This document shows, in pieces, positions 1-8,324 of a stretch of 37,629 bases of DNA. The notes beneath the pieces were generated by a model that had not been told where the DNA came from, ran no database searches, and saw only the letters and a program-made list of their open reading frames with translations. The stretch is taken from assembly GCA_029261965.1 (NCBI GenBank), contig JAJDAH010000025.1, positions 1 through 37,629 on the forward strand, given 5' to 3'. How positions within the stretch are numbered: position 1 is the stretch's first letter; the number at the start of each line of letters is the position of its first letter. This DNA is from Polyangiaceae bacterium. Its GTDB lineage: Bacteria > Myxococcota_A > Polyangia > Polyangiales > Polyangiaceae. The position numbers were made by a program, and so were the translations under genes.

Positions 1-1426
1 CAGCAGCGCCGGGTCGGACGTAGACACGACCGAACCCCTGGTTGCACGTGTTCGTGTTCGCGGTCGTGACCGTGCCGAGCGGCTTGTAAATGCGGCCCGG
101 CGCACGGCGGCCGCAGTGCTCGTAAACGCCCCACCCGTGCCAGCCCCAAGCCAACACCGAATCCGCCTCGGGGATGCGTGCCCCCCAACGCTGGCACATG
201 TCGAAAACGGCGCGATCGGTACGCTGGAGGTGACTCTGCAGCATGTCGATGCCCCCGTGCGCCACTCCCATCTGCCACGCGCCAACGAGAAGCGGTGTCA
301 CCGCTCCGACCCAGAGCTTTTGCCGAAGCCATTCGAACAGGGCGCCCGCGAGTCCGCCGGGGCGGATCGCCAAGAGCGTGAGCGCCGGCAACATCTGCAC
401 GTTGTCGTGTTTGTAGAAACGCAGAGTGATGCTCACTCCGACGACGGTGACGACGAAGAAGATCCACGAAACCCAAGGCGCGCTCGGGCTGCCCGCGCGC
501 GCCGCGAAGCGCCACGCGGGGATGCACCCCAGCAGCGCGACAATGCACGCGTAGCGAAGGTGCCTGTGGATGCATTGGGCGCCGATGGCCCAGGCGCGAG
601 CGAGCCCGCCGGATCCGTCGATGACTTGACCGATGTATTCGCTTCCGAAAGTACGCGAATCGCGCATGAGGTCGATGACGTTGAGCGCATCGCCAGCAAA
701 AGGAGCGAGCGCCAACACGACGACAAGAAACGCGCCGCCCACTCCTGCACCAACCAAGGTGATCGCTCGACGAAAGCTCCTTCGACGGAGCTCCAGCAAA
801 AAGAACACCGCAAACAGCCCCAAAAGCGGAACCGCGGCTGGCTTGGTCATCGCTGCGAATGACGCACAAGCCCCGGCGCCCGCCCAGTAAACGAGGTGCC
901 AACGTCGTCTCGACTCGAGCCACCCGAGACAAGCCAGCGCCGCGGCACTCACGAAGGGCAACGTCAACCAGAACGAGTAGTTGATGTCTCCGAAGCTCGC
1001 GAACCCCGCGCCGCCAGCGTGCAACAACGCCGCAGGCGGCCCGTAGCGTTTTCCGAAACACGCTGCGGCGAGCACCCCGGTCATCAAGCTCGTCGCCGCG
1101 CCCCAAAACACGCTCATGATCCACACGCCACGAAGTCCGTCGAGCGCGAGCGCGGGCGTGAACAACAGAAAGGCCGCCGGGAGCTTGACCTCGAGCGACT
1201 CGATGTACGGCAGGTCGCCTTCGAGAAAGAGCCTGGCGTTGTAGACTATGCCGGCGACGTCCTTGTTCTGAAATACCGGATCGACGATGCCGTGCCACTG
1301 CCAGAGCAGGTGGCAGGACAGCGCCGCCAACGCCGCGAACGCCCAGCCCAGCCGCGGTCGTCCCTCGGATTCGGTCCCCGAGTCCACCCGATGCATCCAC
1401 CAAGGCCAGGCTGCCGAGGTCGTCAC
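1..1426 (-). CDS. GT-C fold integral-membrane glycosyltransferase (C-terminus cut by window edge)
   Basis: The frame is open from a GTG at 1424-1426 to the left edge (475 codons, no stop), so the C-terminus is missing. The protein is strongly hydrophobic, with about nine or ten membrane segments. The first periplasmic loop carries an Asp (about residue 56, context NKDVAGIVYNA) followed by LEGDLPYIE and KLPAAFLLF, the layout of the ArnT/PMT and RgtA-D-like families, where such an Asp binds the metal or acceptor. A later stretch, YKHDNVQMLPAL, resembles the conserved helix of the same group. The expected role is moving a sugar from a polyprenyl carrier to an acceptor at the outer face of the inner membrane. 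It lies 6 nt after the upstream lipoprotein and is the last visible gene of the operon. An in-frame ATG at 1394-1396 is an alternative start. Donor and acceptor are unknown. Confidence 0.8.
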   Translation of the reverse strand, partial: MTTSAAWPWWMHRVDSGTESEGRPRLGWAFAALAALSCHLLWQWHGIVDPVFQNKDVAGIVYNARLFLEGDLPYIESLEVKLPAAFLLFTPALALDGLRGVWIMSVFWGAATSLMTGVLAAACFGKRYGPPAALLHAGGAGFASFGDINYSFWLTLPFVSAAALACLGWLESRRRWHLVYWAGAGACASFAAMTKPAAVPLLGLFAVFFLLELRRRSFRRAITLVGAGVGGAFLVVVLALAPFAGDALNVIDLMRDSRTFGSEYIGQVIDGSGGLARAWAIGAQCIHRHLRYACIVALLGCIPAWRFAARAGSPSAPWVSWIFFVVTVVGVSITLRFYKHDNVQMLPALTLLAIRPGGLAGALFEWLRQKLWVGAVTPLLVGAWQMGVAHGGIDMLQSHLQRTDRAVFDMCQRWGARIPEADSVLAWGWHGWGVYEHCGRRAPGRIYKPLGTVTTANTNTCNQGFGRVYVRPGAA

Positions 1427-1432
1427 GGTGCG

Positions 1433-2023
1433 CTATTCCGACGGGGCGCCCAAGTCGACGCGTGGACCGTGGGACCGGAGTTCGGCCCGCACGCTACCGT
1501 ACTCGTTGCCGGACATGCCTTCGACGACCAAGAGCACCAACCCCACGTCGGGGCAGTAGGTGCTCACGACCTTCTTCCCGGTGCTTTCTTCGAGCGTCTC
1601 GATGCAGTTGGCGAACTTGCCCGCCTTGACTTGAATCCCCTCGCCCACCTTCGTGACACGAACGCGGCTCATGCCGTTTTTCCAGGACGCGCCGATCTCG
1701 AGCGGTGCGCGAAGCAAGTAGCCCCCCGCGACATGACGAATTCCATCGGGAACGAGCTCGAGGCGTTGAATCTTTTCGCCGAGCTTGAGATCTGCCCGGC
1801 CGTCGCGCGGGCGGGTGATCTGCATCACCAAGAGGCCCGTCTGCCCCATGTCGTCCGACGTGTCGTAGGCAAACACCGTGTCGTCGACGAGCGGCATGTA
1901 TCGGTCCACCTCCGTAGGGAGCGGCGGCTTGCGCGAGCCGGCGGCTCCTGGACCAGCAGCGTTGCCCGCGCATCCGAGCAGGAACGCCACACCAACGACG
2001 CAGCCGTAGATTCGCCCGGGCAT
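1433..2023 (-). CDS. Lipoprotein of unknown function
   Basis: This is a 196-residue protein whose ATG overlaps the stop of the upstream gene by one base (TGATG at 2021-2025), which indicates translational coupling and fixes the start. It begins with a lipoprotein signal peptide (lipobox LLGC, Cys18). The mature part has a motif common in small lipoproteins of this kind, G.FANCIETLEE.. then STYCPDVGLVLLVVEG, a beta-rich fold with two spaced Cys. There are no catalytic motifs. Its position between a membrane acyltransferase and a GT-C glycosyltransferase suggests a periplasmic or envelope accessory for glycan assembly; this is inference from context only. Confidence 0.75.
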   Translation of the reverse strand: MPGRIYGCVVGVAFLLGCAGNAAGPGAAGSRKPPLPTEVDRYMPLVDDTVFAYDTSDDMGQTGLLVMQITRPRDGRADLKLGEKIQRLELVPDGIRHVAGGYLLRAPLEIGASWKNGMSRVRVTKVGEGIQVKAGKFANCIETLEESTGKKVVSTYCPDVGLVLLVVEGMSGNEYGSVRAELRSHGPRVDLGAPSE

Positions 2024-2451
2024 CAGTGCTCGTGTCCCAGATAGGTCCAGAGGACGAGAAACGTCAGAAGCGCCATCGACGCCCAAAGCAAATACTTCGC
2101 GAGTGGGTCGGGGTCGATCCGACGACGGAGCTCGAGCGCGGCGTCGCGCACACTCGCGTCCTCACTCTTTTCCGCCAAGGCGGGCGCGTCGGAGCGCACG
2201 GTGTTGTAGTCGCCGCGCTCGAACGCTGCCACGAGCCGATCGAGCTCGTCGTTCTTCGGAAACTTCAGAAGAAACGCCGGCCGTTCGTTGCCGCTCTCGT
2301 CGAGTGCCGCCGCCGTCCGCTCGATGGGCGTCTTCGCCTTCTTGCGCTTCGTTGGCGTCTTCGGCGTCGTCGCCTTCTTCCTCTTCTTCCGGCGTGCGGG
2401 CTTCTCCGATTCCTCCGGCTCGTCCCCCGTGGAGGTGGTCTCGGCGCTCAT
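2023..2451 (-). CDS. Small C-terminally membrane-anchored protein with basic linker
   Basis: This 142-residue protein starts at the ATG that overlaps the acyltransferase stop by one base (TGATG at 2449-2453). Residues 1-45 are low-complexity, Lys/Arg/Thr/Pro-rich and probably disordered. Residues 55-112 are helical with a repeat-like stretch (LVAAFERGDYN..RSDAPALAEK) ending in ELRRRIDPDPL. One transmembrane helix follows at about 120-136, leaving a short tail. The layout (cytoplasmic N-domain, tail anchor) suggests a scaffold or regulatory partner of a membrane complex. The RRIDPDPL-then-TM ending is one I associate with uncharacterised myxobacterial proteins, from memory only. No enzymatic motif is visible. 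Confidence 0.7.
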   Translation of the reverse strand: MSAETTSTGDEPEESEKPARRKKRKKATTPKTPTKRKKAKTPIERTAAALDESGNERPAFLLKFPKNDELDRLVAAFERGDYNTVRSDAPALAEKSEDASVRDAALELRRRIDPDPLAKYLLWASMALLTFLVLWTYLGHEH

Positions 2452-4214
2452 CAGAACTGAAAGTACACGAAGGGTACCGCATCCGCACTGGCCATCTCGC
2501 GCAAGGCGAGGCCCGCGGCGAACAGCGCGAGGCCCTGAGCTGGAGCAGGCATGCGAATGAACGACTCGCGCACGCCGGTCTGCCAGCTCGTCGGCGCCCA
2601 ATGCGTCACCAGACCCGCAGCCAACACCGCGAGCACGCTCCAATGAAGATTCGGGTGAAACGTGGAAAGACTGCCGAGCTGAGCAAAAATCGCCCAGGCC
2701 TTCTGAAAAGAGTCCGCGCGAAAGAATATCCACGACGCACAGACGAGATGAAAAGTCGCGCCGACGGCGAGCGCCTTCCACACGGGCGAGCCGGCAGTGC
2801 TCTCGGTACGGCTCTTTCCTCGGCTTTCGTGATACGCGCGAGTGACCGCCAGTGCGACCCCGTGCAAACCGCCCCACACCACGAACGTCCAGTTCGCGCC
2901 ATGCCACAGCCCCCCGAGCAACATCGTCAGCATCAGGTTGATGTAGGTGCGAACGGTCCCATTTTTGTTTCCGCCGAGCGGGATGTACAAATAATCGCGA
3001 AGCCAAGTCGACAGAGAAATGTGCCACCTGCGCCAGAAATCTTGGATGTTCTGCGCCTTGTAGGGGCTGTTGAAGTTGAGCGGAAAACGAACCCCGAGCA
3101 GCAACGCCGATCCGATCGCGATGTCCGTGTAGCCGGAGAAGTCGCAGTAGATCTGCACCGCATAGGAAACGACAGCGGTGTAGCACTCGAGCGCCGAGTA
3201 CTGCATCGGCGCGTCGAAGACCCGATCGATGAGATTGAGCGCGAGGTAGTCGCCGATGGCCATCTTCTTGAGCAGCCCCCAAGCGATGAGAAACAGCCCT
3301 TCGCTCGCCTCCGCGCTACTCCACCGCGGGGGTCCCCCGAGCTGCGGGAGCAGGTCCCGAGGCCGCACGATCGGGCCGGCCACGAGATGCGGAAAGAACG
3401 CCACGAAGCTCAGGTACTCGACGTAGCTCTCGTGGGGCTCGATGTCCTTGCGATAGACGTCGATGACGTAGCTCATCGACTCGAAGGTGAAAAAACTAAT
3501 CCCGATGGGCAACGCGATCTGGAGCGCGATCTTCGGCGGCGCGAAGCCCAGCTCCGTCATCAGCGCCGCCGCCGTGTCCACGCCGAAGTTGAAGTATTTG
3601 AAGACACCCAGCACGCCGAGGTTGACGATGACCGTCGCGACCAACCAGACCTTACGGCGCCGCGGATCTTCCGCCCGTGCGATGGCGTTGCCCAGCAACC
3701 AGTCGACGGTCGAAGAGCCGAAAATCAGCGGCAGGAACCGCCAATCCCAGTACGCGTAGAACACGTAACTCGCGCCGAGAATGAAAACGAGCCGGACCTT
3801 CTTCGCCCGCACGACGGCGAAGCAAAGGACGCCACCGACGAGCACGGCCGGGACGGACGTCAGCGGACCGCGCCCCACGGGAACCAAAAACGCCTCGAGG
3901 ACGAGGGTGAACGGATCGACCCCATGGCTCCCGTAGGTCAGAAACGAGAGCGCGACGAGATTGATGACGACCGACGCCGCGGCGATTCGTGCCGGCGGCG
4001 CGTCCTCGTCCTGGTTGGCGCGGCAGAGCCAGAGCGAAAACGCCAACGCCAGAACGGCAATTCCCGCCCCGATGACCGTCGGTTTCGAGAAACCGACGAA
4101 CCCCGCCACGGCCACCCAGGGCAAAAGCGGCGCCCAGCGGCGGCGCACGAGCACCCACGCCACGACGAAGACGATCGCCAGGAACTTCGCGTAGGCTAGG
4201 GTGTTGAAGAGCAC
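2451..4214 (-). CDS. MBOAT-family O-acyltransferase (AlgI/DltB-like)
   Basis: This polytopic membrane protein has the full AlgI/DltB signature: YVFYAYWDWRF, LPIGISFFTFESMSYVIDVY, FFPHLVAGPIVR, IYCDFSGYTDIAIG, FWRRWHISLSTWLRDYLYIPLGG and LGGLWHGANWTF. The His of WHGANW (about residue 438) is the family's catalytic His, and WRRWHIS supplies the second conserved His. These enzymes pass acyl groups across the inner membrane onto exported polysaccharides or teichoic acids. The chosen start is a GTG giving the usual family opening MLFNTLAYAKF, with AAAAGGG about 10 nt upstream; a GTG at 4233-4235 would add seven residues. About 100 extra residues with roughly three membrane helices lie between the first helix and the core, which is unusual. 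No AlgJ/AlgX/DltD-like partner is in the window. It is probably the first gene of the operon. Confidence 0.9.
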   Translation of the reverse strand: MLFNTLAYAKFLAIVFVVAWVLVRRRWAPLLPWVAVAGFVGFSKPTVIGAGIAVLALAFSLWLCRANQDEDAPPARIAAASVVINLVALSFLTYGSHGVDPFTLVLEAFLVPVGRGPLTSVPAVLVGGVLCFAVVRAKKVRLVFILGASYVFYAYWDWRFLPLIFGSSTVDWLLGNAIARAEDPRRRKVWLVATVIVNLGVLGVFKYFNFGVDTAAALMTELGFAPPKIALQIALPIGISFFTFESMSYVIDVYRKDIEPHESYVEYLSFVAFFPHLVAGPIVRPRDLLPQLGGPPRWSSAEASEGLFLIAWGLLKKMAIGDYLALNLIDRVFDAPMQYSALECYTAVVSYAVQIYCDFSGYTDIAIGSALLLGVRFPLNFNSPYKAQNIQDFWRRWHISLSTWLRDYLYIPLGGNKNGTVRTYINLMLTMLLGGLWHGANWTFVVWGGLHGVALAVTRAYHESRGKSRTESTAGSPVWKALAVGATFHLVCASWIFFRADSFQKAWAIFAQLGSLSTFHPNLHWSVLAVLAAGLVTHWAPTSWQTGVRESFIRMPAPAQGLALFAAGLALREMASADAVPFVYFQF

Positions 4215-4291
4215 GAACGGGGGCCCTTTTACCACCCGTGAGCAGACGGGTTGACGATCGCCTCCCGGTCTTCAAGGCTTCCGAGATTCCG

Positions 4292-4810
4292 ATGACGAAG
4301 AGGCTCATTTCCGGCCTGATCAAGGGCCTGCTGGTCGGCGCACTCGTCGCCGCAGCTCTCGTGTCGATTGGCGCGCCGACCGTCGGACCGCTGCTCGCCT
4401 ACACCGCTGCGGTGGTCACCGGCGTGTTGACCGGGTTGATCGCCGGACGGCCGCTCTGGAAACCCGGCGCACGAATCGAAGCGGGCCTCAAGGCCGGAGC
4501 CGGAGCCATCATCGCAGTGATCGCGATGTTCGGGATGCGAAAGTGGCTCGGGGTACACGTCGACCTGAGCGCCCTCGGCGCCGGCGCCGGAAGACTCGGA
4601 GACCTACCGGCGGCGAGTCTTCCGATAATCGCCACGGTGTTGGCGGTAATCTTCGACCTCGACAACAACGGAGAAGAGCCCGAGAGCGAAAACGCAGGAG
4701 CCGAGCAGCGTGTCGCCGCCGGGAGCAAGCACAGAGTCGAGGGACTCGACGACGAGGTCCTCGTCGAAGACGAAGTCGCCGAGACCGGGACTCGGCGCCG
4801 CGAAGTGTAG
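4292..4810 (+). CDS. Small integral membrane protein, acidic C-tail
   Basis: This 172-residue protein diverges from the acyltransferase operon (77 nt between starts). The ATG at 4292 is preferred to an in-frame ATG at 4238 because it opens directly with a basic patch and a hydrophobic helix (MTKRLISGLIKGLLVG). About four membrane segments alternate with Gly/Ala-rich turns (residues 5-25, 30-45, 65-82, 108-120). The C-terminal 50 residues are acidic and hydrophilic. The pattern resembles small membrane or holin-like proteins, but I do not recognise a family. It sits 14 nt upstream of the deacetylase, so the two are probably co-transcribed. Confidence 0.65.
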   Translation: MTKRLISGLIKGLLVGALVAAALVSIGAPTVGPLLAYTAAVVTGVLTGLIAGRPLWKPGARIEAGLKAGAGAIIAVIAMFGMRKWLGVHVDLSALGAGAGRLGDLPAASLPIIATVLAVIFDLDNNGEEPESENAGAEQRVAAGSKHRVEGLDDEVLVEDEVAETGTRRREV

Positions 4811-4824
4811 CCGCGTGTAGGATC

Positions 4825-5604
4825 GTGCCTCCCGGCCGGATCGCCCTCTGGGTCGCGACCATCGCCGCGCTGGCGGTGCTCGCTCGCTCGATCCTCTTCG
4901 AGCCGTTGCCGCTGTGGGTATCGGTCTCGGCGATGTTGGCCTACTTCGCGCTCGCCACGGTCGGCGTGCTGGTCCCGCAACTCGAAATGTTCGGCGACGT
5001 GCTCTGGCGCGGTCCCTCGGACAAGAACTGGGTCGCGCTGACCTTCGACGACGGTCCCAACCCGACGACTACTCGCCGGGTGCTCGCGATTCTGGATCGC
5101 TTCGAGACGAAAGCGACGTTCTTCCTGGTCGGCCGCAAGGTTCGGCTCCACCCCGAGGTGGTCAAAGAAATCCACGACGCCGGTCACGCGCTCGGTCTGC
5201 ACGGGTACCAACACGATCGATTGTTCTCCCTCAAGCGGCCGAGCTACGTGGCCGAAGACATCGAGCGCACTCAGCGTGCGATAGAAGAGGCCTGCGGAGC
5301 GCGTCCAGTCGTGTTTCGACCGCCCATTGGTCATGTCAGCGCGCGCACGGCTTCCGGGGCGAAACGCGCGGGCGTGGAGCTCATCGCGTGGTCGGTGCGG
5401 TCGCTCGACGGGCTGGGTGGGGATCCCGACCGCGTCGCCGCCCGCATCGAGAAGGGCCTTCGACCCGGGGCGATCATCGCGATGCACGACGCGGCCGAAA
5501 ACGACGACGCCGCGCCGGCATCCATCGAGGCCCTGCCCCGCGTGCTCCAGGAGATCCGAGACCGTGAGCTCGAAGCGGTGACCATCGACCGAATGCTCGA
5601 GTGA
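4825..5604 (+). CDS. Polysaccharide deacetylase (NodB domain), membrane-anchored
   Basis: This 259-residue protein begins with two hydrophobic helices (residues 5-24 and 31-50) and continues as a NodB/CE4 deacetylase. The metal-site and catalytic motifs are present: TFDDGP (Asp75, Asp76), HGYQH (His126, His130), RPPIG (Arg165-Gly169) and IAMHD (His221, Asp222). The fourth motif is atypical (AWSVRSLDG). CE4 enzymes remove N- or O-acetyl groups from peptidoglycan, chitin-like oligomers or exopolysaccharide. The GTG start follows TAGGAT and lies 14 nt after the membrane-protein stop. It is next to the divergent O-acyltransferase operon, so acylation and deacylation genes adjoin. The natural substrate cannot be read from the sequence. 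Confidence 0.85.
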   Translation: MPPGRIALWVATIAALAVLARSILFEPLPLWVSVSAMLAYFALATVGVLVPQLEMFGDVLWRGPSDKNWVALTFDDGPNPTTTRRVLAILDRFETKATFFLVGRKVRLHPEVVKEIHDAGHALGLHGYQHDRLFSLKRPSYVAEDIERTQRAIEEACGARPVVFRPPIGHVSARTASGAKRAGVELIAWSVRSLDGLGGDPDRVAARIEKGLRPGAIIAMHDAAENDDAAPASIEALPRVLQEIRDRELEAVTIDRMLE

Positions 5605-5664
5605 GCTAGTCCCCTGCATCTGTGATTGCTTACAAGATTCGGCGGCGTAATCGCGGCCGCGGCC

Positions 5665-5680
5665 CCCCCTTCTCAGGGGG
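5665..5680 (+). terminator. Short GC hairpin after deacetylase gene
   Basis: CCCCCT pairs with AGGGGG around a TCTC loop, 60 nt after the deacetylase stop. There is no T-run, so termination is only a guess. Confidence 0.3.
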
Positions 5681-5715
5681 TATCGGATCCCCCGACGGGC
5701 CGCGAGACTCGCACC

Positions 5716-6136
5716 ATGCGAAGAGTCGTCTTGCTTGCCACAGCGGCGATCCCGCGGCTGAACCAGTTTCGGCCATCGCGGTATGCCCAGCCAACGGAAC
5801 CTACACCGCCGTCCTGACGTTGGCTGGTCAACCCTCGCCCACCGACGGTTTCGTCTACATCTGCGAGTCTCGAACCCGTCGGACGACAACTGGCAGATCA
5901 AGCTCCACAGCGACGGGACTTGCGAGGCGACCTTCGTCATGAGAACGCCACTCAGCGCCACCAGGTTCGATCCGACTATGAACGGCCATTCTTGCGAGTT
6001 CGATGCGATGGGCAACCCGTCGTTCGGTCTGAGCTCGAGTGAGTTCCCTGGAGCCGCGACCGCGACTCTCGCGCTCTGCTCGGTCGAAGACGATGCAGGG
6101 CGTGTTCGCCAGCTACCGCAGATGGCCTGCTTGTAG
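5716..6136 (+). pseudogene. Frameshifted gene for a small secreted protein
   Basis: Coding-like sequence continues through three frames in order. An ATG at 5716 opens a signal-peptide-like MRRVVLLATAA. Near 5745-5765 the coding signal moves to the next frame (AVCPANGTYTAVLTLAG, ending PTDGFVYIC). Near 5855-5875 it moves again (SNPSDDNWQIKLHSDGTC, ending with a stop at 6134-6136). Each shift equals the loss of one base. The assembled product would be about 135 residues with several Cys, secreted, with no family I recognise. The reading could reflect gene decay or two sequencing errors. Alternatively only the last 118-codon frame (from 5783) is real. Confidence 0.45.
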
Positions 6137-6197
6137 GTTCGAGGGCACCCGACAGGTCTGCGAGGCTGACGCCCGCACGCAGCTCACAGCACCCAGC

Positions 6198-6884
6198 TCA
6201 GTCGGCTCGGGAGACGAGCGTGTCGTGCAGTGCACCGGAGCGCTCGTCCGCGTCCGCGGCCGCGGCGCTACAGGTCTCGAGGGCGAGCTCGAAGTCGACG
6301 AGCTCTTCCACGGCGGCGAGTGTTTCAGCCGAAACGCCCATGATGTCGGCCGCACGCCGCACCGCGGCGCGCTCTTCGTCGGCGTAGCTGCCGTCGGCGC
6401 GCGCCATCTTGATCGAATCGTAGACGGCCATGACCGCGGCGTTGCGCTTTTTGTAGCCGACGGCGTGCTCGTTTCGGAGAAACTCCCGCGCGAGATTGGC
6501 GACAGTCGGTCCGCCCGCGGGGTCCCGCCGGGCGCCGGTAGGGGCGCTCGCGCTGGAGAACCTCTGCCGAAACTGGTCGGCGAAGGCCATGCCTTCCTCG
6601 ATCATCCCGTCCGGCAACCGGTAGAGCTTGGCTTTGTCGATGAAGAACTTCACCTCGGCGTCGGCGAGCTCGCCATCGGCAGCGGAGATGGCGAGGATCA
6701 GCTTCGCGTAGTCCATGAAGGTGCGCCTCGCGACCTTCTCGACCCCACACTCCGCGGTCAGCTCCGGTGTGGCGTCGACGTACTCCACCCCCACCTTTTC
6801 GGTGTCCGGAACACACTCCTCTACCTCGAACAGCGCTAGGCGCACCTCCCGCAGCCTGGTCTCGAGGTCCTTGCCCGTCGTCAT
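6198..6884 (-). CDS. TerB-like domain protein
   Basis: This 228-residue soluble protein has a good start (ATG with GGGAGA upstream). Two stretches match the TerB/DUF533-type helical fold with its acidic pairs: ISAADGELADAEVKFF at about 66-81 and ARADGSYADEERAAVRRA at about 161-178, followed by ADIMGVSAETL. Between them is a region of about 45 residues with a Gly/Pro-rich linker. TerB-like domains occur in tellurite-resistance operons and in stress or chaperone-associated proteins; their biochemical role is poorly defined. No ter genes lie nearby, so tellurite resistance should not be assumed. It is a single-gene unit on the minus strand. Confidence 0.7.
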   Translation of the reverse strand: MTTGKDLETRLREVRLALFEVEECVPDTEKVGVEYVDATPELTAECGVEKVARRTFMDYAKLILAISAADGELADAEVKFFIDKAKLYRLPDGMIEEGMAFADQFRQRFSSASAPTGARRDPAGGPTVANLAREFLRNEHAVGYKKRNAAVMAVYDSIKMARADGSYADEERAAVRRAADIMGVSAETLAAVEELVDFELALETCSAAAADADERSGALHDTLVSRAD

Positions 6885-7012
6885 GCGCAGTCTCCCACCG
6901 GGCGTCGTGCCCCAATTGCGTGTCCGTCGTGGCTTAATCGGCGCTAGCCATCGGTTCGATCACGAAAAAAGAGCGCATCTGAATGCTGCTCGCTTTCGGC
7001 GCGAGGGAGCGC

Positions 7013-8317
7013 TCACAGGCGCGCCAGCGCGTCCAGGCGTCGCCAATATCGACCGTAGAAGCCTCGGCGGGCGCGGCCACCGAGAGCCCGCTGGGCCGAG
7101 GCGTCGAGAGCTTCGGATTGGGAAAACGCCCTGCGGGTCACGTCGGCGCGCGCGGCTTCGGTGTCGTGCGCGTTTGCAAGCGCCTCGTCGACGACGGCGT
7201 GCTCGCGTTGGTCCCGCTCGGCGGCCGTCTCGGCGAGGAACGCGCTCAAGTCGCCGAGCGCTGCGCGATGAACCCGCTCGTGCCGCCACCACGCCGACTC
7301 GTCGGCCACGTTGCCCGGGGTGGGGCCGAGCGGTGGCAGGCCACTGTCGAGCCACACCGGCTTGAAGATCGTCGTACACGGAGCGGCGCTCGCGGTCACG
7401 AAATGCGTGGGAGCCTCGGCAACGTGGCTCACCCACGACGCGGTCGTCTGTCCCGCGCGGCGGTGTGGCCACCACGAGGCGTGGGCACAAACGGTTTGAC
7501 GGCCCGCACTCGCCACGCGGCGCGGACGGTCGTCCCGTCCGTGCTGACGCAACGCACGCATCAACGTCCGCGGTGTGATAGAGCCAGCAACTCGTTCGAG
7601 GGCGCGCTCGGTGCAATCGCGCCGACCGACCGCATTCGCCGCGAAAGTGATGGCGCGATCGGAGAACGTCTCGGCGAAGTCCACCTGCCGCGTCTTCGGT
7701 CGAAGCCCCGCGTCGCGGGCAAACGCGTGCAGGTGCGTCATCGCCAGATCGTAATCGTCACCGACGGTGAGCCCATTCGAGATCGCGCGCACTCCGCGGA
7801 CCCGCTTGGCGACCCAGGCTCGGTCCGCCGTCTCCACGACCCAAGCGTCCTCCGGATCGGCAAGCAAGAAGCTGTTGTGATAGCGGAAGCTCTTGTCGAG
7901 GTGCCCGGCAGCCCCCCCTTGACCGTACTCCTCCAAGAGCCCGGTCAGCACCGTCACTCCCGCCCGAGCACTCTCGGCTCGCTCGAGCGTGAGTCGAAGG
8001 AGATCCATCCCGAGAAGACCGGTGCTCGCCATCGGCGCTTTCGTGAACACCGCCTCGTTGCCGATGACCAGGCCACGATCGTTCGCCCCGGCTTCCGCGC
8101 CGAACATCCAGTGGGGCCTCGAAATCAGGACCGCGTGCGTACGGCGCACCTGAGGGCGCGACACGTACGTGCAGCGCACCAGCGCGTCCGCGGCATGCTC
8201 TTGGCTCGAATGGATCTCGGTAGCTTGGGCCTCGGACGGTTCGCGGTCACTGTTCTTGGCGAAAAGGACGGCGCCATCGGCGCTGGCTTCACCCGTAACG
8301 ACGACGGTGTCGCACAC
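7013..8317 (-). CDS. Secernin-type peptidase, C69 family
   Basis: This Ntn-hydrolase-family protein (about 434 residues) opens with Met-Cys-Asp-Thr, followed by ADGAVLFAKNSDREPSEAQ, the hallmark of secernins and bacterial C69 dipeptidases. The Cys right after the initiator is the expected nucleophile. Further family features are GNEAVFTK, the GLLGMDLLRLTLERA segment and the FRYHNSFLLADP block. I chose the GTG at 8315-8317 because it places Cys at position 2, and a TACGTT hexamer lies 7 nt upstream. A longer frame reaches a GTG at 8360-8362. The product has no signal peptide and is probably cytoplasmic. It is predicted to hydrolyse an amide or peptide bond; the substrate is unknown. The C-terminal half is Arg/Ala-rich and less typical. 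Confidence 0.8.
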   Translation of the reverse strand: MCDTVVVTGEASADGAVLFAKNSDREPSEAQATEIHSSQEHAADALVRCTYVSRPQVRRTHAVLISRPHWMFGAEAGANDRGLVIGNEAVFTKAPMASTGLLGMDLLRLTLERAESARAGVTVLTGLLEEYGQGGAAGHLDKSFRYHNSFLLADPEDAWVVETADRAWVAKRVRGVRAISNGLTVGDDYDLAMTHLHAFARDAGLRPKTRQVDFAETFSDRAITFAANAVGRRDCTERALERVAGSITPRTLMRALRQHGRDDRPRRVASAGRQTVCAHASWWPHRRAGQTTASWVSHVAEAPTHFVTASAAPCTTIFKPVWLDSGLPPLGPTPGNVADESAWWRHERVHRAALGDLSAFLAETAAERDQREHAVVDEALANAHDTEAARADVTRRAFSQSEALDASAQRALGGRARRGFYGRYWRRLDALARL

Positions 8318-8324
8318 GGGCACC

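Noticed and set aside
2103-4199. Long plus-strand open frame antisense to the acyltransferase
   Set aside because: Arg/Pro-rich translation without family features; it mirrors the strongly conserved MBOAT gene on the other strand.
4399-6015. 538-codon minus-strand frame over the deacetylase
   Set aside because: The deacetylase has all NodB motifs on the plus strand; this frame is low-complexity and has no motif.
6198-6884. Calling the TerB-like gene a tellurite resistance determinant
   Set aside because: No other ter gene is present and TerB-like folds occur in unrelated proteins.
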